A DNA stretch of 60,177 nt, from contig JAQGEF010000024.1 of the NCBI GenBank assembly GCA_027854065.1, forward strand, positions 1 to 60,177, written 5' to 3'. Positions 44,000 through 54,127 of this stretch are shown here, one piece after another. The notes beneath the pieces were generated by a model. The model worked only from the letters and a program-made list of their open reading frames with translations, was not told the DNA's origin and did no database searches. The stretch's first letter is position 1, and the number at the start of each line of letters is the position of its first letter. This stretch comes from Polluticaenibacter yanchengensis (GTDB taxonomy: Bacteria > Bacteroidota > Bacteroidia > Chitinophagales > Chitinophagaceae). The position numbers and the translations under genes were made by a program.

Positions 44000-46900
44000 T
44001 TATTCAGATACTATTTTATACACATATCTTGCTGTTGCATTTTCTATTTTCAGAATATAGATTCCTGCACTCAGTTTATTTGATAATTCTACCGGCAAAA
44101 CGGTATTGCCACTCTCCTGAATTTTAATAGATTTTGTATGGGCCATTTTTCCATCTACCGATATAACGCTTAATTGATAGATACCAGTTTTCAGGTTTGA
44201 TGCATTTAGTTTAAACTGACTACCCGTTACAGGATTTGGCACTATCGTAATTTTTGCAATAGTATTATTGTTGACCAAAGTTTTTAAAATGCTGCTGTAA
44301 TAGAATTTGCCTGCAATGGTATTTGCTTTGATCCTGTAAAGCAGGCTGGCATTATTGTATATTGTGTTATCAATAAACCTGAATGTGTTGCCCTGGCTTC
44401 CTGTTATCGTTGAAACAATTTTAAATGTTAATCCATTATCAACGCTCACTTCTACCTCGAAGTTCCTAACAGGTTCATTGGTAGCTATTTCCCAATTGAG
44501 AACATTTGCATTGTTTTCAGTTTTCACATTAGCATATACAAAGTTTACAGGTAATACTACTGAAGTAGCAGCAACCCCTAATGTAAATGGACTAAAACTG
44601 CTGACCGGTTGTGAGAATATGAACCGGCCATTTGAAGTAGTACCATTGGTTCCATATGCTATATACTCAGGATGATCTCCGCCACCAGTCAACGTACCGG
44701 TGTAACTATCACTGGCAACTTCCCATCCATCCTCTCCAAAATGCATAATTACTAATGCATCTGTTGAAACAGGAGCCACACTCGTTCCTTCCGCTACTAT
44801 TGAGTGCCAGGTCAACGAAGGTGTAGGCGCACTTAAACCAACTCTTACCTGGGTAATATTGGCATTAAGTTTTGTAATATCCCAACTGCTTGCAGCAATA
44901 TTTTTCCATTCTGTTTCTGTACTTGCAAATGTTGTAGCGTCACCATATTTTACAGCAAAGCTATTGGCAGATTGTACGGGTACTAATTTAACAGGAGCAT
45001 ATAAACTGGCATTTCCTACAGGAAACATTACATCTGCAGTAGAAACTGCCGCATCTACACTTCGAACCAATTTACCGCTACCTGATGTTACAAAGTAGTT
45101 GGCACTTGAATACCCATTAATACTACCTGTTACAGTTAAGTTGTAATTTCCTAAATCGAACTTACCAACATTTTCGAGGTTGATATCGTGTAAGGTAATG
45201 TTCTGTTGTAAAGTGATGTTGTGATAAATTTCCACATCATTGGCACTGCCGGGTAACTGAGTTGCTGTTACCCAGGTGGTGCCACAACTATTGTATTGCC
45301 ATACACTTAGTGAATTAAAGTTGCCATTACTTACTGTCCGGTATTTTGCGATACTTGCCGGTATGGCAACGCTATTGGCACCGGAACTTAATCCTGAAGA
45401 ATATTTTGTATCATTTTCCACCACATAAACCAATGCATAATAAGTCTGGCCGGACTGTAATCCGTTAACGGTCACTTCATTTCCATTACCATAATAAACA
45501 GCATAGGCATTTACATCTGCATCATAACTATCACCATCTTGAAAGTAAATATCAGTGTAAATATCACCCGCATTTAATGAGGTTAATCCACTTTCAATTG
45601 CTGACCCTGACTTTAAGTAAACCAGCACTTTAGCATTCGCATTGAAATCTGCGGGTTTTGTCCAGGAGATTTTTGCACTATTGCAATCAATGCCGTTGAA
45701 ACCAATATTGTTCACATTTGTAATTGGAACAGCTGTTGTAGTAAAGGTAGCTACTGAACTCCAGGCACTGCTTGTGGTACCACAATTTGCACGCACCCAG
45801 AAATAATATGTTGTTTCTGCTGCAAGGCTTTCTAATAATACGGTTGCATTACTTACAGTCCCGGTGGCTGTTGCGGCGGCGGTTGGAGCTGTAGATGAGG
45901 TTGATAAATAGTATTGATAGCCCCCAGATGGTGCAGCTGCGGGAACTAACCAAGAAGCTGTTGCCCTATTATGTTTTATTTCTGAAGTAGTAATACTTGT
46001 TGGGACTGTACAAGTAATTATTTCAACAATAGAGATATCATCCATAGAAACGTACCATGGTGAGCTGTTCAATGTTCCATTAATCCCAACATAAAAAGTA
46101 CCGGATATAGCCGGAGAAAACCTTCCAGAAAATTTTTGATACCCTCCACTTGTAACTGCAGTGGCATTAATAATTGGATTGGTCATACTAGCTGCTGTAT
46201 TAGCTATACCATAATAAGCAGAAACGGTTGCTCCGGAAGTAGCATCTTGTCTTGCATAAAATTCTAATTCATAAGTTTTACCTGATTCAAATGAAAGTGC
46301 GTAAAACATCCAATCTGTATTACTGTATTGTAAATAAGCATTCCAAGAGCCAGTTCTCGGAGTTCTGTTGTAGCTGGTTGATGAATTATTAGCGACCCAG
46401 GTTTGAGACCCTCCGGCACTCTGTTGTGTCCAACAGCCATTTATACTGCTTCCGTTAGTATATCCTGATTCGAATCCTTCAAAAAAAGGTAATTTGTTTA
46501 AATTTATTTTCACAGGCAATGAATAGCCAGTTGATCCGGAACAGGTAACAGCACAACGATAGTAACGCTCTACCGATTGCGTTGTAATTAACGTTGCAGA
46601 AGTGGCTCCTGAAATATTAGTCCATGAACTTTGGTCAGCAGAGTATTCCCACTGATATGTAATACCGGTTGCTATGAAGTTATTTTCTAAACTTAAAGAA
46701 AAACTTGCGCTACTACATATATTCGTCGAACCAGCTATTGTGCTTCCGGGGTTTGGTGTTCCAGCGCATGCTTCCGGAACCCGAATTACAATATTATCAA
46801 TATTGCAAGGACCTTGTGAATAATATAACAGAAAGCTGACATGTAAAACGGGCTGATTGTTTGCTGCAGCAGGTAATGAAACTTCTTTATTGAACCATCC

Positions 46901-48130
46901 ACCTGTGGCATTATAAAACCTGATGGCAGTACCAGCAGTTGTCCAGGTTGTTCCATCCAATGAATATTGTACTGAAATGGTGCTGGTGTTTAATGCTGAT
47001 GCTAAACTTCCTCCGGTTGCATTATCCTGGTACATATCAAAGCTTACTTTCAAATCTGTTTTTCCAATGGTGCTAAAAGCGGGAGCGGATAACCTGGCAG
47101 ATGTTCCGTTACTGGTTCCTGAAGGGTATTTAAGATAATGCGTGCCATTTGTCGCAGAGTTACCCGGGCTTACGGAGGATAATGTAGAAACGATGGTATT
47201 GGTACCTGTTCCTACAACAGCCTGAGTCCAGCAGGTTGGTAATGCCGTACTATTGAATGCTTCTAAGATTGGCAAGGCATACGAACTGGTATTTACCAGT
47301 ACCGCCGTTGAATGGGTTGCATTTCCTGAGCAAGACACCTGGCACCTGTAATAATTAGTAAAGGTCTGAGACGTTAATAACGTTTTAGAAGTCGCTCCTG
47401 TAATATTATTCCATGTAGTGTTATCTGCGGATGACTGCCATTGATAGGAGATCTCCGATCCAACAATCGCGTTTTGTAATGATAATGTGAACTGCGTTCC
47501 GGAACAAGTGCTACTAGCTGTGGATAATGTATTGCCGGGAGCAGGCGTACCTGTACAAGCGACATTTGAAATGAGATCTATTTTGTAATCTTCTATTTCT
47601 CCCCTGTCGGAACCTGAAACACCACAGGCATTTGTTGCTGTTAAAGTGCCACCTCTTTTGGTCCTTATTCTTATACGGCTGGTACCGGTTGTGGCCATTG
47701 ATGGAATTGTAATGCTATTTGTAAATGTATAGGTTGAAGCGGCGGTTGTTACGGTACCTAAAAGCAGGAACTCTGCTGAAGAGAAAACGCCGTCCTGATC
47801 ATAGTCGATCCATATTGCAGCAGTACTACCGGCACTCGGATCGTACATGGTTACAGAAACAGTATACGTTGATCCTAATATAGCGGAAGCTGCGGTAACA
47901 CTGCTGAAATAGGTATAACCTACTGTTCCGCTATTGTCACAGGAAGAGGTGGTATTACTGATTCCTGCAAATTCAAATTTGGTGATACCACCATTATAAG
48001 TACAATTTGTATAGCCGGAACCTGTCGAATTTGGTTCACAATAGGGTTGCGCCAACAAACCTGTGTTTAAAAGCAACAATAAAATGATTGCGCTTAAACT
48101 GTAAGCTATGGTTTTGTAAACTTGTTTCAT
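44000..48130 (-). CDS. Large GEVED / Ig-like / FN3 T9SS type A surface protein
   Basis: 1376 residues from ATG 48130 (MKQVYKTIAYSLS); a longer start 14 codons upstream lacks a signal at its front. The signal peptide ends LLAQ. Order: GEVED domain (VWIDY-type IWIDYDQDGVFSSAEF and SRIRIRTKRGG); two Ig-like segments with ISYQWQSSADNTTW and ITYQWEYSADQSSW patterns, alternating with two choice-of-anchor-J-like jelly rolls; FN3 domains (AETTYYFWVRANCG); a beta-helix-like stretch; and a type A sorting domain starting PNPVTGSQF. It is a probable adhesin or matrix protein. The genes 48222 and 51715 have related parts. Confidence 0.88.
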   Translation of the reverse strand: MKQVYKTIAYSLSAIILLLLLNTGLLAQPYCEPNSTGSGYTNCTYNGGITKFEFAGISNTTSSCDNSGTVGYTYFSSVTAASAILGSTYTVSVTMYDPSAGSTAAIWIDYDQDGVFSSAEFLLLGTVTTAASTYTFTNSITIPSMATTGTSRIRIRTKRGGTLTATNACGVSGSDRGEIEDYKIDLISNVACTGTPAPGNTLSTASSTCSGTQFTLSLQNAIVGSEISYQWQSSADNTTWNNITGATSKTLLTSQTFTNYYRCQVSCSGNATHSTAVLVNTSSYALPILEAFNSTALPTCWTQAVVGTGTNTIVSTLSSVSPGNSATNGTHYLKYPSGTSNGTSARLSAPAFSTIGKTDLKVSFDMYQDNATGGSLASALNTSTISVQYSLDGTTWTTAGTAIRFYNATGGWFNKEVSLPAAANNQPVLHVSFLLYYSQGPCNIDNIVIRVPEACAGTPNPGSTIAGSTNICSSASFSLSLENNFIATGITYQWEYSADQSSWTNISGATSATLITTQSVERYYRCAVTCSGSTGYSLPVKINLNKLPFFEGFESGYTNGSSINGCWTQQSAGGSQTWVANNSSTSYNRTPRTGSWNAYLQYSNTDWMFYALSFESGKTYELEFYARQDATSGATVSAYYGIANTAASMTNPIINATAVTSGGYQKFSGRFSPAISGTFYVGINGTLNSSPWYVSMDDISIVEIITCTVPTSITTSEIKHNRATASWLVPAAAPSGGYQYYLSTSSTAPTAAATATGTVSNATVLLESLAAETTYYFWVRANCGTTSSAWSSVATFTTTAVPITNVNNIGFNGIDCNSAKISWTKPADFNANAKVLVYLKSGSAIESGLTSLNAGDIYTDIYFQDGDSYDADVNAYAVYYGNGNEVTVNGLQSGQTYYALVYVVENDTKYSSGLSSGANSVAIPASIAKYRTVSNGNFNSLSVWQYNSCGTTWVTATQLPGSANDVEIYHNITLQQNITLHDINLENVGKFDLGNYNLTVTGSINGYSSANYFVTSGSGKLVRSVDAAVSTADVMFPVGNASLYAPVKLVPVQSANSFAVKYGDATTFASTETEWKNIAASSWDITKLNANITQVRVGLSAPTPSLTWHSIVAEGTSVAPVSTDALVIMHFGEDGWEVASDSYTGTLTGGGDHPEYIAYGTNGTTSNGRFIFSQPVSSFSPFTLGVAATSVVLPVNFVYANVKTENNANVLNWEIATNEPVRNFEVEVSVDNGLTFKIVSTITGSQGNTFRFIDNTIYNNASLLYRIKANTIAGKFYYSSILKTLVNNNTIAKITIVPNPVTGSQFKLNASNLKTGIYQLSVISVDGKMAHTKSIKIQESGNTVLPVELSNKLSAGIYILKIENATARYVYKIVSE

Positions 48131-48182
48131 GTTAATTTTAAAGTTGGTTTGAGTAAAGAATAGACCGTACAAGTGAGTGACA

Positions 48183-48220
48183 CAACGATGCTTAATAGTA
48201 GCACTACTGACGGCTCAATA
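48183..48220. repeat. Short dispersed repeat (AACGATGCTTAATAGTAGCA)
   Basis: Closest to the copy at 39550, sharing AACGATG.T.AATAGTA, and to 39488, sharing AATAGTAGCA and TGACGG. It sits directly 3' of the 48222 stop codon. Confidence 0.4.
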
Positions 48221-48221
48221 A

Positions 48222-51200
48222 TTATTGTTTTAAGAATTTTAAGGGCTTTGATTGATTAAGCTGTAGCCAATAAGTGCCGGACTTCAGACTTACTACATTT
48301 AAAGAAAACGGCAATTGATTAATGATGCCTTTAAACACTAGCTGTCCTATACTGTTGTAAAGTGTATAGGGTGTTTGTAAAATATTGGTACCGGCATACA
48401 GTGTGATAAAAGTTGAAGCGGGGTTCGGTATCAACTTTATTCCGGCCTCGTTATTTTGGCCGGAAAGACTTACTATCCTGGAGTAAACAATTCGCTGATC
48501 ATTTTGTACAGCTTTAATTCTGTACACATAATTTTTGTTTGAATTTTCATTGGATAAATGATGTTGAAATGTATAGATATCCTGGTTAATGGTTAATGGT
48601 TGAACTGAAGCGATCTTTTGGAAAAAGATGCCATCATGTGACAATTCTACATCGAAATACAAGAGTTCATTTTCATATGCGATCTGCCATTTTAATGTGT
48701 TACTTTCTTTTGCCTGCACAATATCGAAAGCGGTGAACGTTACTGGTAAAATACCTTTATTGGTTGTTAGTACAAATCCTCCGAATGCCTGCGAAATAAA
48801 GGAAACACTCCATTTGTTTTTTGCACTGTTCCAAATAAAATCATTCAATTCCACAAAGATTGGCTGTGGTTTGCTGTCGTATTCTGAAGGGAGGCCATCT
48901 CCATTTTTTGAAACGCCTGAATACCCAACGATCATTGCATTTATTTTGCCGGCTGTATGGGTTGCATTTTCGGGTAAATGCAGTACATTTTTCGGCTGAC
49001 CGTTGAATGCATTAAACTGTTCCTGTGTAAAGAATAAGGTAATTTTTGCGGATTTGTTAAATGATAGATCTGTAGGATAGATCTCATAGTGCCTGCTTAC
49101 ATAATACGATCCGTTATGTGCTGGCAAAAATGCTTCTTCCCAATATTTTGCGCGTACGCTATCCCTAACCGGGTTGATGCCGTATGGTTCAACTATGGCG
49201 AAATCCTCCTCACATTCGTTAGGCCGGAAATGGGTGGCGCCATTAATTTTCAAAGTAACATCTGTAGTGGCATCGCCCGATACCCTGAAGTTATCGACGC
49301 AAATGGCAAACCCATTTTTTGAAACAAAAACGAATTGAATGAATATGGCCGTACTATTAGCAGCATCTGATGGTAACTGAATGGCTTTATTCACCCACTC
49401 GGTAACACTGGCATTATCTATCCGTGAATACTGTCCTATAATATACCAGTCAGTATTATTTTTAGAGTACCGGATATACATGGAGTCTAAAAATGTTGGC
49501 CTGGAATTACTTCTAAAATAGTCGAAATTTATTTTAATATTACTGAACCCGATTGTATTAAATGCCGGCACTTTCAACACTGTTGTATTGTTGTTTTGCT
49601 CTCTTGCTTTAAAGACTAAAAAGTTCCCGGATACAGTATTGACCGGGTTAACGGTTACTGAACCTATTGTAAACGTACTCTCATAACTGATAATATTAGA
49701 ATAACTACCCAACTCCATTGTCCAGTTAGCCGGAGTGGTACTAAATCCTTCAAAAATTGTCTGACGGGTTAAACAGATACTGGCAGCTGTCGTGAAAGAA
49801 GTACTGACCCAGGCAGAGAAATTACAAGGGCTACATTTAAACCTTACATATACAAAATAAGTGGTTGCCGCTAAAAGTGTATTAACAGCAATACTATTGG
49901 CTATTACTAACGTACCGTTCGATGCGGGAGGGTTATTAGTGGTGGATATAACATATTCAAATTCGGAAGATGTACCTGAATTAAGCCAGGTAATATTGGC
50001 TGTATTGGCGTGAATATCGGAAATATTAATTGCCGCTGGTGGTGTGCAGGCTGGCTTGGGCAAGGTAAAACTTACTTTTTCCCAGGCACTACAGGTGCCG
50101 ATTGCGAAACAATCTTCGGATGGGGTGATGACACCGCAATTGGACCTTACATAAGCATACTGGTTGTCGCAGTTATTTAAAGCGTTCCACTGATAACTAT
50201 TAGCTGTACTGTTTAAATCCGTGCCTGCGGCTGCATTGGCCGGTGTCACATTTGTCGTGTTATTCAATACTGTAAATCCATGTGATGGAATGGCTGACGG
50301 TATATTCCAGTTGACAGTAGCACCATCGAAAGTAAGATTTGACGCATTAACGTTTTCCGGGGGCAAACAAGCGCATATTATTTTTACGGTATAATCTAAG
50401 ACCTGCCCGCGGTAGGTACCTGATGTATGATCCAAACAGGCATCAGCTGCGGTTAAAGATCCGGACCTGCGATTGATAATGCGCATCCTGGTATTTCCAA
50501 TATTCGCATTGGCAGGTACATTAATGGTTAAGCTGGCTGTATTGGTGCTTGTGTTCACATTTACAGTGGTTGCTTCTGAGGATTCAAATGAACCATTAGC
50601 ATTATAATCGATCCATACCATTAAAACGGAGGAGGTGCTGGCTGTTGTTAATTGTAATGTATATGACTTTCCCTGAAGTAATGTTGGTGCAGTAATTACC
50701 TGAGTGAAATTCTTATACCCCTCTCCATCGGAAGTACAGCCTCCGGGATTGTGGTTGAGTGTTAATAAACTAACATTAGAAATATAATCTCCGTAAAAGC
50801 AGGCTACCTGTATGTTTGGCGTGCAATAATTAGTTGGTGCTGCTTTATCAACTTGTGAGCAATCGCTTTGTGCTGATATCCTGACATCATCAATTGCCAT
50901 ATTGTAAGTTTCTCCACCTGCTATAAATCTGAACCCGATATAAACAGCGGATAAGTTTTCGAAACTTGCAGGTAATGTTATTTCATAGTTGGACCAGCTG
51001 CTTGAATAATCACTGGCTATGGCCCTGCTAATTGTTTGTACATTGATCCATGATGTACCATTATTGGAAACCTGGACAATGACAGCATCCTGTGATAAAG
51101 CTGCAAAATTCCTGTGCAGCCATTTAAAATTCAGCTTGATATTTTTTAATCCTAACGTGGCAACTGCCGGCGACACTAAACGAACGGATGCGCCATTTCC

Positions 51201-51479
51201 TGCATAATCATAATTCTGCCAATATAAAAAATGTGAGCCTTCGGGGGCTGTGACATTTGAGCTATTGGGCATAGTGGTTGAAGTAACAAATGGTACGGTA
51301 TTACCACTTACCGGTTGTGTTGTCCAGCATGCGGACATTGTTCCACTATTAAATCCTTCGCTAAATGGTAAATCAACAGGAGTACATGCCAATAATCTTT
51401 CTACACCTGCAAAAGAAATAAGCAACAGAATTAAAATTCCTGGGATGATTTTTTTAAAATAAAAATCTTTAACGGACAC
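48222..51479 (-). CDS. GEVED / choice-of-anchor-J / FN3 T9SS type A surface protein
   Basis: 1085 residues. The only workable start is GTG at 51479, because a stop codon precedes it directly; the signal helix (ILILLLISFAG) follows soon after. Order: choice-of-anchor-J jelly roll (PFSEGFNSGTMSACW), GEVED (VWIDYNANGSFESSEA ... TRMRIINRRSGS), FN3-like domains (TTYFVYVRFKC), a second jelly roll (TIFEGFSTTPANW), and a type A tail with PNPASTFITLY and SGTYWLQLNQ. It is probably secreted and surface-attached. A TACTTTTG promoter box and the TATACC palindrome lie upstream. Confidence 0.87.
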   Translation of the reverse strand: MSVKDFYFKKIIPGILILLLISFAGVERLLACTPVDLPFSEGFNSGTMSACWTTQPVSGNTVPFVTSTTMPNSSNVTAPEGSHFLYWQNYDYAGNGASVRLVSPAVATLGLKNIKLNFKWLHRNFAALSQDAVIVQVSNNGTSWINVQTISRAIASDYSSSWSNYEITLPASFENLSAVYIGFRFIAGGETYNMAIDDVRISAQSDCSQVDKAAPTNYCTPNIQVACFYGDYISNVSLLTLNHNPGGCTSDGEGYKNFTQVITAPTLLQGKSYTLQLTTASTSSVLMVWIDYNANGSFESSEATTVNVNTSTNTASLTINVPANANIGNTRMRIINRRSGSLTAADACLDHTSGTYRGQVLDYTVKIICACLPPENVNASNLTFDGATVNWNIPSAIPSHGFTVLNNTTNVTPANAAAGTDLNSTANSYQWNALNNCDNQYAYVRSNCGVITPSEDCFAIGTCSAWEKVSFTLPKPACTPPAAINISDIHANTANITWLNSGTSSEFEYVISTTNNPPASNGTLVIANSIAVNTLLAATTYFVYVRFKCSPCNFSAWVSTSFTTAASICLTRQTIFEGFSTTPANWTMELGSYSNIISYESTFTIGSVTVNPVNTVSGNFLVFKAREQNNNTTVLKVPAFNTIGFSNIKINFDYFRSNSRPTFLDSMYIRYSKNNTDWYIIGQYSRIDNASVTEWVNKAIQLPSDAANSTAIFIQFVFVSKNGFAICVDNFRVSGDATTDVTLKINGATHFRPNECEEDFAIVEPYGINPVRDSVRAKYWEEAFLPAHNGSYYVSRHYEIYPTDLSFNKSAKITLFFTQEQFNAFNGQPKNVLHLPENATHTAGKINAMIVGYSGVSKNGDGLPSEYDSKPQPIFVELNDFIWNSAKNKWSVSFISQAFGGFVLTTNKGILPVTFTAFDIVQAKESNTLKWQIAYENELLYFDVELSHDGIFFQKIASVQPLTINQDIYTFQHHLSNENSNKNYVYRIKAVQNDQRIVYSRIVSLSGQNNEAGIKLIPNPASTFITLYAGTNILQTPYTLYNSIGQLVFKGIINQLPFSLNVVSLKSGTYWLQLNQSKPLKFLKQ

Positions 51480-51545
51480 TTAGTTTTAATTTAAGTCAAA
51501 GGAAACGTTAGTATGAAAAATAAAATCTTCTTTGAATGATTGACG

Positions 51546-51572
51546 CAAAAGTAAATGTGCGAAAATCATCAA
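51546..51572 (-). promoter_or_regulatory. Putative promoter of the 1085-residue surface protein
   Basis: Minus-strand TTG (51570-51572), 16 bases, TACTTTTG (51546-51553), 67 bp before the GTG start. Confidence 0.5.
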
Positions 51573-51627
51573 TTGTCACAGTATTGTATAATAACCAAAA
51601 TGGTAAATGAAGTTTCCCGATATCGAA

Positions 51628-51647
51628 AATATACCGTTTGGTATATT
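51628..51647. promoter_or_regulatory. Palindrome AATATACC-N4-GGTATATT
   Basis: Perfect 8-bp arms with spacer GTTT, just upstream of the promoter at 51546-51572 and beyond the terminator of the upstream gene, so well placed to act as an operator. It is the same arms as at 13222-13241. Confidence 0.45.
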
Positions 51648-51651
51648 GAAA

Positions 51652-51688
51652 AAATAAGAGCAATAACAAAATGCTATTGCTCTTATTT
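51652..51688 (-). terminator. Terminator of the 735-residue surface-protein gene
   Basis: Perfect 14-bp stem AAATAAGAGCAATA / TATTGCTCTTATTT with a 9-base loop. On the minus strand the arm ends in a T-rich run. Confidence 0.85.
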
Positions 51689-51714
51689 GAACTGAATTAT
51701 AATAAATAAACTGA

Positions 51715-53922
51715 TTAGTCTCTAATGACCACGAACTTTATAGAGGTTCCTGCCCGAAGTTTTAATACATAAGTTCCGGACGGCAACATACTGACATCAA
51801 AGTTGTATGGTAGTGCTGTTATTTGTTTCTCCATTAACTTCCGGCCTACAATATCGTATATCACAAATGTTTTTCCTAACAGATTGGGATCTTCTGACAT
51901 GTAGGTCAATGGTCCGTTGGTAGGATTAGGATAAAGCCCGCCTTTAGGATCTGTTCCTTTTAAGTTCGTCGTAAAATAATTATTTCTAAAGCTGCTTTTA
52001 GTGGCGGTATTACATACAGACCTTACAAAAACATAATAGGTTGTATTGGAATTTAAATCAGTGAACGTAAGGGATGTAGCAGTTGTTCTTAATATTTCAA
52101 ACCCCGTTGTAGCACCTGGATTGGTTGTTATATAATATTCATACGCTTCGGTCTTGCTTGTATTGGGATCGCTCCAACTGGCAACGGCACTGGTGGATGT
52201 AATATTGGTGAACGATATAACGGAAGGTGAATTGCAGAGAACTGGTATTGGCGATGTTGTGAATGCGAAACTTAACCAGTTACTGAATATTCCGCTACCG
52301 CAGTTAGACCGGATAAATACATAGTAGGTTGTATTGGGTTCTAACTGGTTGATGTTTGTTGTTGTATTTGATACAGCGGTTCCTGCAACTGGCGCTGTGT
52401 TTGTTTTGGAATAATAAACCTGGTATCCGCTGGCCGGAACGGGCTTTGCTGAGGTCCAGTTAATGGTGGCGGAGCTGGTGGTGATGTTATTTGCAAACGG
52501 GTTAGACGGAATGGCACAATCGCCTGGGGCTAACGCAGTAACAAATGAAGTGCTGATCCATGAACTGGTATTGTCCGTACACAATGTTCTGATGAATAAA
52601 TAATACTGGGTATTACTTTTTAGAGCAGATAATAAAGCTGATAAATTGGTGGTTGTATCAGATTTGTATGTTGTAGGAAATGTTGCTGAGGTAGATAATA
52701 CATATTCATAGCCTTTGAATGTGCCGGTGGTGCTAGCGGCCCATTTAGCCAGTGCTGTAGCTGTAGTCATTTCTGATATTTGCAGGCTGACAGGTGTTCC
52801 GCAACTGTTTGCTGAACTATTTGCTGCTTTAATATCCACCGCATCAAACGCACAATTATATGGTTCGTTAGTGCTGGTTTTGAACAGGAAACCTACATAG
52901 AGTATTGTTTTATTATTGGCATCGGCCGGTAGTCTCACTGTTTCTTTTGTCCACTGGTAGGTATTGCTCATGGCTTTAAACCTTGAGAAAGATTGTACGG
53001 ATTTCCAGTTAACTGCATCCAATGAATATTGAACAACGAGGCTGTCATTTGGTTCCCATTTGCCAAAGCTATTGTACAACCACATAAAGCTTACATCAAT
53101 ATCTTTATCGGAAGTGGCATCAATCGTTGGAGTGACTAACCGGGAAGTGGCGCCATTTGTAAAGTTGTAAGCATTCCAGAATACATAATGAGACCCTTCT
53201 GCTGCGACGGTATTGCCTGGACTGGAATTTGGCATGGCGCTGGAAGTAAATACAAAGGCAGCATTGGTTCCGCTGGTGGTTGTTTTTACATATTGAGCGC
53301 TCCAGCAGTTAGGCATGGAGGTACTGTTGAAACCTTCCGTAAGTGGTAATTTAATTGGATTACAGCCTGCCGGACTGGTAATTTCTACGGCGTAGTCTTT
53401 GGTTTGTCCTCTGTAACTGCCGTATGAGTGACACGCATCTGTATCGAGCAGTGTGTTTGTACGACGTAACATTAAACGCATTTTTGTTTTCCCGATACTG
53501 GCATTTGCGGGTACGTTGAATGTAAACTGAAGCTGCGCGTTTGCATATCCTGATTGCTGACCAATTGATTCCCCGGCTTCGAGAACGCCGTTCCTGTTAA
53601 AGTCTATCCACACTCTTACATACCCTAATCCTGCAAAGTTATCTTCTTTTGAAACCGTTAGTGTGTAAGCTTTTCCTGCTGTAAGTACGGGTGCGGCAAT
53701 GGATGCGCTGAAGTCTTTATATCCTTCGTTATCTGTTGTACACACATCATCAAAGTGATCCAATGATTCGAGGTTGACCCTTGTAATTTTTTCCCCGTAA
53801 ATGCATGCCATCTGGGCACCGGGTTTACAATAACCTGTTGGCAACTGGGCCAGAGAACTGCTGATGGAAAGGAAAAAGAATCCAACTATAAAACATGAAA
53901 AACGTGTGAGCCGATATCTCAT
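51715..53922 (-). CDS. GEVED / choice-of-anchor-J / FN3 T9SS type A surface protein
   Basis: 735 residues: signal peptide ending SLAQ; GEVED domain (VRVWIDFNRNGVLEAGES; TKMRLMLRRTN); choice-of-anchor-J domain (PLTEGFNSTSMPNCW); three FN3 domains with NTTYYVFIRSNCG or similar; and a type A sorting tail (YPNPTNGPLTYMS ... PSGTYVLKLRAG). It is the shortest of three neighbouring relatives and may represent the basic plan from which the others were extended. A TAACTTTG box lies at 53997-54004 on the minus strand. Confidence 0.88.
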   Translation of the reverse strand: MRYRLTRFSCFIVGFFFLSISSSLAQLPTGYCKPGAQMACIYGEKITRVNLESLDHFDDVCTTDNEGYKDFSASIAAPVLTAGKAYTLTVSKEDNFAGLGYVRVWIDFNRNGVLEAGESIGQQSGYANAQLQFTFNVPANASIGKTKMRLMLRRTNTLLDTDACHSYGSYRGQTKDYAVEITSPAGCNPIKLPLTEGFNSTSMPNCWSAQYVKTTTSGTNAAFVFTSSAMPNSSPGNTVAAEGSHYVFWNAYNFTNGATSRLVTPTIDATSDKDIDVSFMWLYNSFGKWEPNDSLVVQYSLDAVNWKSVQSFSRFKAMSNTYQWTKETVRLPADANNKTILYVGFLFKTSTNEPYNCAFDAVDIKAANSSANSCGTPVSLQISEMTTATALAKWAASTTGTFKGYEYVLSTSATFPTTYKSDTTTNLSALLSALKSNTQYYLFIRTLCTDNTSSWISTSFVTALAPGDCAIPSNPFANNITTSSATINWTSAKPVPASGYQVYYSKTNTAPVAGTAVSNTTTNINQLEPNTTYYVFIRSNCGSGIFSNWLSFAFTTSPIPVLCNSPSVISFTNITSTSAVASWSDPNTSKTEAYEYYITTNPGATTGFEILRTTATSLTFTDLNSNTTYYVFVRSVCNTATKSSFRNNYFTTNLKGTDPKGGLYPNPTNGPLTYMSEDPNLLGKTFVIYDIVGRKLMEKQITALPYNFDVSMLPSGTYVLKLRAGTSIKFVVIRD

Positions 53923-53996
53923 AAATAAATTATAATACGATTATATAATATACATACATTAAGATATACGTATTTAGTCGCAGGAAAAATCGGGTG

Positions 53997-54004
53997 CAAA
54001 GTTA
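53997..54004 (-). promoter_or_regulatory. Putative -7 box (TAACTTTG)
   Basis: TAnnTTTG on the minus strand, 75 bp before the start of the 735-residue gene. No matching -33 element is evident. Confidence 0.35.
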
Positions 54005-54037
54005 TAGCAGTTCTATGTTGATAACAGAAATTCGGGG

Positions 54038-54078
54038 CTTACCATTTTAGGAAATTTTTATTTTTCCAAAATGGTAAG
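54038..54078. promoter_or_regulatory. 41-bp palindrome upstream of the porin-Rieske-imelysin-DHOR operon
   Basis: Arms CTTACCATTTT and AAAATGGTAAG pair perfectly, extended past one bulged A by GGAAA / TTTCC. It ends 49 bp before the porin start. CCAAAATGGTAA also occurs once at 51595-51606. It could be a metal-responsive operator or an mRNA hairpin. Confidence 0.5.
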
Positions 54079-54127
54079 TATCCCAGAAAGTAACACATAT
54101 ACATTTGCGTTTCTTTTATACAGTTCC

